Origin: JAGOCV01 sp049445855
Lineage (GTDB): Bacteria; Pseudomonadota; Gammaproteobacteria; Burkholderiales; Burkholderiaceae_C
Direction of reading: 5' to 3'
NCBI RefSeq assembly: GCF_049445855.1
Contig: NZ_JBMSDV010000001.1
Location: 1-64,000 of the forward strand
Length of the DNA stretch: 64,000 nt
Shown here: positions 8,306 through 15,112 of the stretch, in pieces
How positions within the stretch are numbered: the stretch's first letter is position 1
Layout: every line of letters begins with the position of its first letter
Notes under the pieces: generated by a model
The model's input: the letters and a program-made list of their open reading frames with translations, nothing else
The model's database searches: none
What the model was told of the DNA's origin: nothing
Translations under genes and position numbers: made by a program

Positions 8306-8638
8306 TCAGAAAGGCAGCTTCATGCCGCCCGGCAGGTTGGGCATGCCGGCGCTGATCTTGTTCATCTTGGCGGCGGAAGTTTCCTCGGCCTTGCGCACCG
8401 CGTCGTTGAACGCCGCGGCCACCAGGTCTTCGACCATGTCCTTGTCGTCCGAGAGCACGCTCGGGTCGATGGAGACGCGACGCACGTCGTGCTTGCAGGT
8501 CATGACGACCTTGACCATGCCGCCGCCGGCCTCCCCTTCCACCTCGATGTTGGCCAGTTCTTCCTGGGCCTTCTTGAGGTTGTCCTGCATGGCCTGGGCC
8601 TGTTTCATCAGGCCGGCGAGTTGTCCTTTGTTGAACAT
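8306..8638 (-). CDS. YbaB/EbfC family nucleoid-associated protein
   Basis: A 110-residue small DNA-binding dimer protein. Its start, MFNKGQLAGLMKQAQAMQ, and the central EVEGEAGGGMVKVVM followed by DKDMVEDLVAAAFNDA are diagnostic of the YbaB/EbfC family. It sits between dnaX (30 bases upstream) and recR, the usual operon context, and probably acts in nucleoid organisation or recombination. Confidence 0.95.
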   Translation of the reverse strand: MFNKGQLAGLMKQAQAMQDNLKKAQEELANIEVEGEAGGGMVKVVMTCKHDVRRVSIDPSVLSDDKDMVEDLVAAAFNDAVRKAEETSAAKMNKISAGMPNLPGGMKLPF

Positions 8639-8667
8639 GAATGAATCCTTCGGTTCGGAAATGAGGG

Positions 8668-10518
8668 CTAGTTGGGTTTGATGCTTCCGGGCACGATTCT
8701 CGCGCCATATTCGCGCATCATCGACTGCACGAACGGGTCTGAATGGATGACTTCCTCGGCCTGTCGCTGGCGTTCGGCGGCAGCGGCGGCATTGCGACGC
8801 GCGGGACTATCCGAAACACGGCCGATCTCCACGGCAAGCCGCACGGTGTTGCCAGCCGCGTGCAATGCTGTCTGGAGGCGTTCGCGGCTCACAGGCTGGT
8901 TCAGTGATTCGCGCTCCACGCGCAGCAGCCATTGGTCGGTGTCGCGCGCCACCAGCTGCGACTGCAGCGCGAGTTCACGCACGAGCGCCGTCACTGCTTC
9001 GGCCGCCACGAGCTGCTGCACGGTGGAATACCAGAAGTTGCCTTCTTCGGTAGGCACGAGTTGCGCGGCTGCCGACTGCGCGGCCACCACGTCCTGCCGC
9101 GATTCGGATTGCTGGCGCACGGGCACCTGCATGAGCGGCGCGGCGGCGCGGTCGGCGGAATCGCTTGCAGGTGCCACAGGGCGACCGGGCAACGCGCGTG
9201 GCTCGACGACCGGGACGACGCGGCCTTGCGGTGAAGCAGGTCGCGATTCAGGTGCCCCCTGGGCTTGTGGCGAAGGTGTCGCACGATCCTCGGTCCGCGC
9301 CTGCATGGCGGGAGCGGCAGCGGGGGCACGGGCTGGCGCAACCGGTGCAACCGGCGCAACTGCCTGCGCCCGTGGCTCACTCAGAGTTTTTTTTTCAGCC
9401 GAGGCGGTGTTGCCCGAACCTGCTGATTTGAAGGCCAGCAGCCGCAGCAGCACCATGGTGAGCGCCGCATATTCATCGGGCGCGAGGCCCAGCTCGGCGC
9501 GGCCGTGCAGGCACATGCTGTAGAGCAGTTGCGTTTCGTCGGCGGGCATCAGCGCGGCCAGACGCGCAATCTCGACGACCTCCGCATCCGCACTTTCGAC
9601 CGGCTTTGCGACCGCCTGCAGCACCGCCATGCGTTGCAGCACCGTGCTCATTTCTTCGAGCGTGGAGGCGGCGGACAGGCCGTTCACCCGCAACTGTTCG
9701 GACGTTTCGACGACCGTGCGTCCGTCGCCCTGCGCGAGTGCGTCGATCAGGCGGAACACATAGCTGCGGTCCACGCTGCCGAGCATCTGGCGCACGGCAG
9801 CTTCCTCGAGCTTGCCGGAGCCGAACGCGATCGCCTGGTCGGTGAGCGACAGCGCGTCACGCATCGAACCGCGCGCGGCGCGCGAGATCAGGCGCAAGGC
9901 TTGCGCGTCGGCGGACACGCTTTCGTTCTGGAGCACGTTGACCAGATGCTCGTTCACCGTCTCGGGCGCCATCGGCCGCAGGTTGAACTGCAGGCAGCGC
10001 GACAGCACGGTCACCGGCACCTTCTGCGGATCGGTGGTGGCGAGCACGAATTTCAGATACTCGGGCGGCTCTTCCAGCGTCTTGAGCATCGCATTGAACG
10101 CGGTGTTGGTGAGCATGTGCACTTCGTCGATCATGAAGACCTTGAAGCGCCCCTGCACCGGCTTGTAGACCGCCTGTTCCAGCAGGCCCTGCACCTCATC
10201 CACACCACGGTTGGACGCCGCGTCGAGCTCGGTGTAGTCGACGAAGCGGCCTGCGTCGATGTCGGTGCAGGCCTGGCACACGCCGCAGGGCGTGGCGGTG
10301 ATGCCGCCCTGCCCATCGGGCCCCTGGCAGTTCAGCGACTTGGCCAGGATGCGTGACACGGTCGTCTTGCCCACGCCGCGCGTGCCGGTGAACAGGTACG
10401 CATGGTGCAGCCGCTGCTGCGTCAACGCGTTGGTGAGCGCCTGGACCACGTGCTCCTGCCCCACCATTTCGGAGAAATTCCGGGGGCGGTATTTGCGGGC
10501 CAGCACGAGATAGGACAT
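8668..10518 (-). CDS. dnaX: DNA polymerase III subunits tau/gamma
   Basis: A 616-residue clamp-loader ATPase. It has Walker A GTRGVGKTT (about residues 45-53), the four-cysteine zinc module (CQGPDG...CGVCQAC), the DEVHML Walker B and the SRC motif (VLSRCLQFNL). Domains I-III end near residue 365; a Pro/Ala/Gln-rich linker and the tau-specific C-terminus follow. An uninterrupted A9 run covers codons 375-378 (plus-strand T9 at 9387-9395), and both shifted frames stop at once, so a ~378-380-residue gamma could be made by slippage. The -10-like TAGAAT lies 6 bases before the ATG with no Shine-Dalgarno. Divergent from the PurM-like gene. Confidence 0.97.
   Translation of the reverse strand: MSYLVLARKYRPRNFSEMVGQEHVVQALTNALTQQRLHHAYLFTGTRGVGKTTVSRILAKSLNCQGPDGQGGITATPCGVCQACTDIDAGRFVDYTELDAASNRGVDEVQGLLEQAVYKPVQGRFKVFMIDEVHMLTNTAFNAMLKTLEEPPEYLKFVLATTDPQKVPVTVLSRCLQFNLRPMAPETVNEHLVNVLQNESVSADAQALRLISRAARGSMRDALSLTDQAIAFGSGKLEEAAVRQMLGSVDRSYVFRLIDALAQGDGRTVVETSEQLRVNGLSAASTLEEMSTVLQRMAVLQAVAKPVESADAEVVEIARLAALMPADETQLLYSMCLHGRAELGLAPDEYAALTMVLLRLLAFKSAGSGNTASAEKKTLSEPRAQAVAPVAPVAPARAPAAAPAMQARTEDRATPSPQAQGAPESRPASPQGRVVPVVEPRALPGRPVAPASDSADRAAAPLMQVPVRQQSESRQDVVAAQSAAAQLVPTEEGNFWYSTVQQLVAAEAVTALVRELALQSQLVARDTDQWLLRVERESLNQPVSRERLQTALHAAGNTVRLAVEIGRVSDSPARRNAAAAAERQRQAEEVIHSDPFVQSMMREYGARIVPGSIKPN
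9353..9395 (-). promoter_or_regulatory. candidate dnaX slippage/frameshift signal (A9 plus downstream hairpin)
   Basis: Read on the minus strand, nine consecutive A residues (9395-9387) cover Glu375-Lys376-Lys377-Thr378. Inserting one A, or a -1 ribosomal shift, gives AAC TCT GAG TGA; losing one A, or a +1 shift, gives CTC TGA. Sixteen bases after the run there is a 6-bp hairpin (GGCGCA / TGCGCC, 9370-9353, 6-nt loop). Thermus dnaX makes gamma by transcriptional slippage on an A9 run, and E. coli uses A AAA AAG with a hairpin. The same role here is inference. Confidence 0.55.
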
Positions 10519-10524
10519 CCGTGC

Positions 10525-10530
10525 ATTCTA
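10525..10530 (-). promoter_or_regulatory. -10-like element of dnaX, leaderless spacing
   Basis: TAGAAT on the minus strand ends 6 bases (GCACGG) before the dnaX ATG at 10518. No purine-rich Shine-Dalgarno precedes the ATG and no good -35 is seen. If used, transcription would begin at or next to the A of the start codon. Confidence 0.4.
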
Positions 10531-10575
10531 CGGGCCGGGCCGGCCCCGTCCGGACAGCTCACAGCCTTCATCGCG

Positions 10576-10581
10576 GATAAT
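10576..10581 (+). promoter_or_regulatory. -10-like element of the PurM-like gene, leaderless spacing
   Basis: GATAAT at 10576-10581 is followed by 7 bases and the ATG at 10589, again without a Shine-Dalgarno or a clear -35. It mirrors the divergent dnaX promoter about 45 bases away, suggesting leaderless mRNAs from both. Confidence 0.35.
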
Positions 10582-10588
10582 CCCCGCC

Positions 10589-11728
10589 ATGAGTTCCCCC
10601 TCCAAGAGCCATGGCACGCCCTCGTCCGCCGACACGCTGAGCTATGAACAAGCCGGCGTCAATTACGACCTGATCGACCCGCTGAAGGTCACCGCGCAGC
10701 GCGCCGCCGCAGCCACCGCATCGCATCTCACCGCCCACGGCTTCGCCGAAGTCGCGGCATCGCGCGGCGAATCGGCCTATGTCGTCGATGTGGGCCCGTT
10801 CTACATGGCGAGCATCGTCGAATGCCTGGGCAGCAAGGCACTCGTTGCCGACGAGATGGCCAGGCTCACCGGCAAGAGCTACTACGACGGCATCGCGCAG
10901 GACACCATTGCCATGGCCATCAACGACCTGATCACCGTCGGCGCAACGCCGCTCGTGGTGCAGGCCTACTGGGCCGCCGGCGGCAGCGACTGGTTCGGCG
11001 ACGCCCAACGCGCGCAAGCCCTCGTGGCCGGCTGGAAGAAAGCCTGCGACACCTGCGCCGTGGCCTGGGGCGGTGGCGAAACGCCGGCGCTGGCGGGCAT
11101 CGTGGAAGAAGGCCGCATCGACCTGGCCGCTTCGTGCACCGGTCTCATCAACCCCAAGGAACGCCTGTCGGTCGGCGACAAGCTCGGCGCGGGTGACGCC
11201 ATCGTGCTGCTGGCCTCGAGCGGCATCCACGCCAATGGCCTGAGCCTCGCGCGCAAGCTGGTCGAACGCCTGCCCGATGGCTACCTGACCGAAGTGCAAC
11301 CGGGTCTGACCTACGGCGACGCCCTGCTCGCCCCCACCGTGCTCTATTCACCTGTGACCGAAGCGCTGTACAAGGCCGGCGTGCGACCGCACTACTGCGC
11401 CAACATCACCGGCCACGGCTGGCGCAAGCTGCTGCGCCATCCGTCCGAACTGACCTACCGCATCCACACCGTGCCCCCGGTCACGCCCGTGCTGAAGTTC
11501 ATGCAGCAGCATGCGAAGCAGGACGACCGAGAGGCTTACAGCACGCTCAACATGGGCGCAGGCTTTGCGATCTTCGTGAAGCAGGAAGACGCGCAGCGCA
11601 CGGTAGACGTCGCCAAAGCCTGCGGCATCGACGCCATCGTTGCCGGGCAGGTGCAAGCCGGGCCGAAGCAACTCGTCATCGAGCCCCTGAATATCACCTT
11701 CGGCAACGACGATTTGCAACTGCGCTGA
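10589..11728 (+). CDS. AIR synthase (PurM)-related protein
   Basis: A 379-residue protein of the PurM/AIR-synthase fold. It shares SYEQAGVNYDLIDPLK at the N-terminus, GGGETP in the middle, SSGIHANGLSLARKL, the ANITGHGWRKLLR block and the YSTLNMGAGF block with PurM. However, the glycine-rich SGTDGVGTKL segment of canonical PurM is replaced by DVGPFYMASIVECLGSK. It is therefore a divergent paralogue whose reaction may not be formylglycinamidine ribonucleotide cyclisation, although automatic annotation would call it purM. It is divergent from dnaX and just upstream of the SRP RNA gene. Confidence 0.75.
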   Translation: MSSPSKSHGTPSSADTLSYEQAGVNYDLIDPLKVTAQRAAAATASHLTAHGFAEVAASRGESAYVVDVGPFYMASIVECLGSKALVADEMARLTGKSYYDGIAQDTIAMAINDLITVGATPLVVQAYWAAGGSDWFGDAQRAQALVAGWKKACDTCAVAWGGGETPALAGIVEEGRIDLAASCTGLINPKERLSVGDKLGAGDAIVLLASSGIHANGLSLARKLVERLPDGYLTEVQPGLTYGDALLAPTVLYSPVTEALYKAGVRPHYCANITGHGWRKLLRHPSELTYRIHTVPPVTPVLKFMQQHAKQDDREAYSTLNMGAGFAIFVKQEDAQRTVDVAKACGIDAIVAGQVQAGPKQLVIEPLNITFGNDDLQLR

Positions 11729-11750
11729 AAAGCGCGCGGGCCGCGTCGCC

Positions 11751-11756
11751 TACAAT
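11751..11756 (+). promoter_or_regulatory. -10 element of the 4.5S RNA gene
   Basis: TACAAT at 11751-11756 ends four bases before the first paired base of the SRP RNA (11761), as expected for the promoter of a stable RNA. No convincing -35 is visible at 16-18 bp. Confidence 0.5.
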
Positions 11757-11760
11757 CGCG

Positions 11761-11860
11761 GGTGACGGGCCTCCCCGCATGGTGAAGCGGCCAACCGGGT
11801 CAGGTGGGGAACCAAGCAGCCCTAACTGTGTAGCCAGTGCCGGGGGTAAGGCTCGTCACC
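11761..11860 (+). ncRNA. ffs: signal recognition particle RNA (4.5S, bacterial small type)
   Basis: About 100 nt folding into a single long hairpin. The ends pair (GGTGACGGGCC at 11761-11771 with GGCTCGTCACC at 11850-11860), and the apical domain shows the conserved GGTCAGGTGGGGAACC / AAGCAGCCC Ffh-binding signature. This RNA with Ffh targets membrane proteins to the translocon. The ends are estimated from pairing. It is preceded by a TACAAT -10 and followed by 130 bp before arsR. Confidence 0.93.
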
Positions 11861-11962
11861 TCCAGTCGATTCTTCCGTATCCGTCTCCTTTGCGAGTACG
11901 GCCTCTCGCTTGGAGCTTCTCCTCATTCGAAGACATTCATGGTTCGGCAACCAGATCGCAAA

Positions 11963-11992
11963 TTATTCAATAATTCAAATATAATTGAATAA
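11963..11992. promoter_or_regulatory. arsR promoter with overlapping operator palindrome
   Basis: A consensus -10 (TATAAT, 11980-11985) lies inside an 8-bp inverted repeat, TTATTCAA (11963-11970) and TTGAATAA (11985-11992), with a nested ATTCAA/TTGAAT repeat at 11973-11990. The right arm ends on the A of the arsR ATG (11992), which is also where transcription from this -10 should start. A repressor bound here would block polymerase, and the arsR mRNA would be leaderless. The block is strikingly AT-rich in a GC-rich genome. The -35 is poor. Confidence 0.65.
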
Positions 11993-12312
11993 TGGAAGAA
12001 CAAGACGTTGTCACGGCCCTTGCGGCCCTTGCCCAGCCGGTTCGCCTTCGGGTGTTCCGCGCCCTCGTGGTCGCCGGTGCTGGAGGGCTGACACCATCGG
12101 CCATGAGCGAGGCGCTTGCGGTCGCCCCCACGTCCCTGTCGTTCCACCTCAAGGAACTGACCCACGCCCGACTGGTGACACAGGTGCGCGACGGTCGGAA
12201 CCTCATCTACCGCGCCGCGTTCGGCGAGATGAACGCCCTCATGGGCTACCTGACCGAGAACTGCTGCCAAGGCGAGGACTGCGCCGTGTCCTCCGCTTCT
12301 TGCGCCTGCTGA
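11992..12312 (+). CDS. arsR: ArsR-family arsenic-responsive repressor
   Basis: A 106-residue winged-helix metalloregulator that dissociates from DNA on binding As(III). The HTH spans about residues 30-75 (PSAMSEALAVAPTSLSFHLKEL). It lacks the ELCVCDL motif of ArsR1; instead three C-terminal cysteines (NCCQGEDC) resemble the As(III) site of the type with a C-terminal CC-x-C group, and more cysteines follow (SCAC). The ATG at 11992 has no Shine-Dalgarno and sits at the expected transcription start. It is the first gene of an arsR-arsC-acr3-MFS operon and probably autoregulates. Confidence 0.92.
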   Translation: MEEQDVVTALAALAQPVRLRVFRALVVAGAGGLTPSAMSEALAVAPTSLSFHLKELTHARLVTQVRDGRNLIYRAAFGEMNALMGYLTENCCQGEDCAVSSASCAC

Positions 12313-12323
12313 CCGGTTTCCGC

Positions 12324-12821
12324 ATGACCACCAACGTCCTCATCCTCTGCACACACAACTCGGCCCGCAGTGTTCTCGCAGAGGCCATGCTGAATCACTG
12401 GGCGGCCAAGCTCGGGGCTGACATCCGGGCCTACAGCGCGGGAAGTTCGCCGAGCGGTCGCATCAACCCGCTCGCCCTCGATGTCCTCGAGGCCGCTGGC
12501 GTGTCCACCGAGGGTGCCCGGAGCAAGAACTGGGACGAGTTCGCCAGTGAGTCCGCACCGCACATGCGGGTGGTCATCACCGTCTGCGACAGCGCCGCGC
12601 AGGAGGCATGCCCCTTCTGGCCCGGTGGCCCCGTCAAGCTGCACTGGGGCTACCCCGACCCATCCAACGCTCCGGGCGATGACGAGGCCCGCCGGCAAGC
12701 CTTCGAGGTGACCCGCCAAGCCATCGGCTACCGGATGCTCCAGCTTGCCCAGCTCAAGGATATCGAGGCCATGCCCGATGCCGACCTGAATGCAGCCCTT
12801 ACGGCCATCGAGCGCGGCTAG
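12324..12821 (+). CDS. arsC: arsenate reductase, low-molecular-weight phosphatase type
   Basis: A 165-residue cytoplasmic enzyme reducing As(V) to As(III) for export. The N-terminal P-loop CTHNSARS (after VLIL) contains the nucleophilic Cys9-type residue and arginine; the second redox pair is in VCDSAAQEACPFWPG. The PTP-like fold suggests thioredoxin- or glutaredoxin-coupled recycling. The ATG at 12324, 11 bases after the arsR stop, starts the fold; the same frame is open further upstream but overlaps arsR. Last codon TAG, three bases before the acr3 start. Confidence 0.93.
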   Translation: MTTNVLILCTHNSARSVLAEAMLNHWAAKLGADIRAYSAGSSPSGRINPLALDVLEAAGVSTEGARSKNWDEFASESAPHMRVVITVCDSAAQEACPFWPGGPVKLHWGYPDPSNAPGDDEARRQAFEVTRQAIGYRMLQLAQLKDIEAMPDADLNAALTAIERG

Positions 12822-12824
12822 ACC

Positions 12825-13904
12825 ATGAACGTCGCTGTACCTGCTCACACGACGCCTGCGGCCTCCATGAGCCTGTTCGAGCGGTTCCTGACGCTCTGGG
12901 TGTTCCTCTGCATCATCGTCGGCATCGGCCTGGGGCAGTTGTTCCCCGGTGTGGCACGTGCCGTCGGCAGCCTTGAGGTTGCCCGCGTGAACATCCCGGT
13001 AGGCCTGCTCATCTGGGTGATGATTGTTCCGATGCTCCTGCGCGTGGACTTCGCGGCCCTCAGCGGGGTCCGCAGCCACTGGCGTGGCATCGGCGTAACC
13101 CTCTTCGTGAACTGGGCTGTCAAGCCGTTCTCGATGGCGTTCCTCGCGTGGCTGTTCGTGCGGCAGGTGTTCGCGGAGCATCTGCCCGCAGACCAGCTCG
13201 ACAGCTACGTGGCGGGACTCATCCTGCTCGCCGCTGCGCCCTGCACGGCGATGGTCTTCGTGTGGAGCCGCCTCACCGGGGGCGACGCGAACTTCACGCT
13301 CTCGCAGGTGGCCCTGAACGACACCATCATGGTGTTCGCCTTCGCCCCCATCGTGGGCCTGCTGCTGGGCCTGTCGGCCATCACCGTGCCGTGGGACACG
13401 CTCGTGACCTCGGTGGTGCTCTACATCCTCGTCCCGGTGGTCATCGCGCAGGTGTGGCGAGGTCGTCTGCTCCGTGCTGGCGGCGAGGTGTTCGAGCGCA
13501 CGTTGGCCCGCATCGGCCCTTGGTCCATCGGGGCGCTGCTGCTCACCCTCGTGCTGTTGTTTGCGTTCCAGGGCGAGGCCATCCTGCAGCAGCCGCTCGT
13601 CATCGCCATGCTGGCGGTACCCATCCTCATTCAGGTGGTGCTGAACTCGGGGCTGGCCTACGTGCTCAACCGCGCCGCCAAGGAACCGCACAGCATCGCG
13701 TGCCCGTCGGCGCTCATCGGGGCCTCGAACTTCTTCGAGCTGGCCGTGGCCGCTGCCATCAGCCTGTTCGGGTTCCAGTCCGGCGCAGCCCTTGCGACCG
13801 TCGTGGGCGTTCTCATCGAGGTGCCGCTGATGCTGGCCGTGGTCAAGGTCGTGAACTCGACACGTGTCTGGTACGAGCACCCGAGGGCGAGAGAGGGCAG
13901 GTGA
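12825..13904 (+). CDS. acr3: ACR3-family arsenite efflux transporter
   Basis: A 359-residue inner-membrane permease with about ten TM helices that expels arsenite. The APCTAMVFVWSRLTGGDANFTL segment contains the conserved TM4 cysteine required in Acr3 proteins, and the final half has the family NSGLAYVLNRAAKEPHSIACPSALIGASNFFELA block (given here as landmarks). Start ATG three bases after arsC; stop four bases before the MFS gene. Often labelled arsB, but it belongs to ACR3, not to the ArsB family. Confidence 0.93.
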   Translation: MNVAVPAHTTPAASMSLFERFLTLWVFLCIIVGIGLGQLFPGVARAVGSLEVARVNIPVGLLIWVMIVPMLLRVDFAALSGVRSHWRGIGVTLFVNWAVKPFSMAFLAWLFVRQVFAEHLPADQLDSYVAGLILLAAAPCTAMVFVWSRLTGGDANFTLSQVALNDTIMVFAFAPIVGLLLGLSAITVPWDTLVTSVVLYILVPVVIAQVWRGRLLRAGGEVFERTLARIGPWSIGALLLTLVLLFAFQGEAILQQPLVIAMLAVPILIQVVLNSGLAYVLNRAAKEPHSIACPSALIGASNFFELAVAAAISLFGFQSGAALATVVGVLIEVPLMLAVVKVVNSTRVWYEHPRAREGR

Positions 13905-13908
13905 ACTG

Positions 13909-15087
13909 ATGAGCAGCAGGGTCGCCCGTACCACTGTGCTGCTCGGCATCACTCAGACTATCGCGTGGGCCTCGACCTACTACCTGCCCGCGATGGTCAC
14001 CACCTCGATGGCGAGGGACATCGGCGCGGAGTCGAGCGTGCTGTTCGGCGCCTTCTCCTTCGCTCTCGTCGTCTCTGCGCTGGTCGGCCCGGCGGCCGGA
14101 AAGGCCATCGACGTTTTCGGCGGCAAGCGGGTGCTGCTGACGACCAACATCATGTGTGCAGGTGGCCTCGTGCTGCTCGGAGCCGCGAACGACGTGCTGA
14201 TGGTGTTCCTTGCGTGGATGCTGTTGGGCTTCGGGATGGGGGCGGGTCTGTACGAGGCCGCGTTCGCCACCGTCGTGCGCCTCTACGGCCACAACGCCCG
14301 GCGCAGCATCACCGGCATCACGCTCTTCGCAGGGTTCGCCAGCACCGTCGGCTGGCCGCTGACCGCGTACCTGGAGGCCCGCTACGGATGGCGTGTGGCC
14401 TGTTTCACCTGGGCGGGGGCACACCTTCTGCTCGCGCTGCCGCTGAACGCACTGCTTCCCGGCGGAGGTCTGGCGACAGCGCCCCAGCATGATGGCGCGC
14501 ACGCCGTGGCTCCTGCGCCGCCCTTGCTGGCGTCCGGAGTCCTGGCCTTCGTGTTCGCCGCAGGATGGTTCACGAGCACGGCGATGGCCACCCACCTTCC
14601 AACACTGCTGATGACTGGGGGAGCCTCGATGGCTTCGGCAGTGGCGGCAAGTGCCCTCGTCGGCCCCGCTCAAGTCGCTGCGAGGCTGCTGGAGTTCGGC
14701 TTCATGCGCCGGCTTCACCCGCTCGTCTCGGCTCGCCTTGCCTCGGTCGCACACCCCATCGGGGCGGGTGTGCTGCTCGCTGGCGGTGCCGCAAGTGGTG
14801 GCTTGTTCGCGTTGCTCCACGGTGCGGGGAACGGCATCCTGACCATCGCCAAGGGCACGCTACCGCTCGCGTTGTTCGGGCCAGCGGGCTACGGCGCGAG
14901 GCAAGGGCTGCTGATGGTGCCCGCGCGAGTCGCGCAGGCAGCAGCCCCGTGGGCGTTCGGGCTGTGCGTTGCTGCATGGGGAGCGAAGGCATTGTGGCTG
15001 ACCAGTGCATTGGGGCTGGCATCGTTCTTCATGCTCGGGCTCATGAGGGGTACGACTGGACGTGCAGGTATCGCTGACGACACATGA
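13909..15087 (+). CDS. MFS transporter of the ars operon
   Basis: A 392-residue major-facilitator permease with twelve predicted TM helices and a hydrophilic midpoint near residue 195. The start at 13909 follows the acr3 stop by four bases; a frame opening at 13864 overlaps acr3. Location as the last gene of arsR-arsC-acr3-MFS suggests export of an arsenic species other than arsenite, by analogy with other MFS genes in ars operons (for example ArsJ), but there is no GAPDH partner as in arsJ operons and the sequence alone does not show the substrate. Confidence 0.82.
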   Translation: MSSRVARTTVLLGITQTIAWASTYYLPAMVTTSMARDIGAESSVLFGAFSFALVVSALVGPAAGKAIDVFGGKRVLLTTNIMCAGGLVLLGAANDVLMVFLAWMLLGFGMGAGLYEAAFATVVRLYGHNARRSITGITLFAGFASTVGWPLTAYLEARYGWRVACFTWAGAHLLLALPLNALLPGGGLATAPQHDGAHAVAPAPPLLASGVLAFVFAAGWFTSTAMATHLPTLLMTGGASMASAVAASALVGPAQVAARLLEFGFMRRLHPLVSARLASVAHPIGAGVLLAGGAASGGLFALLHGAGNGILTIAKGTLPLALFGPAGYGARQGLLMVPARVAQAAAPWAFGLCVAAWGAKALWLTSALGLASFFMLGLMRGTTGRAGIADDT

Positions 15088-15112
15088 GTCCGCACCACTC
15101 CCCGAACGGAAG

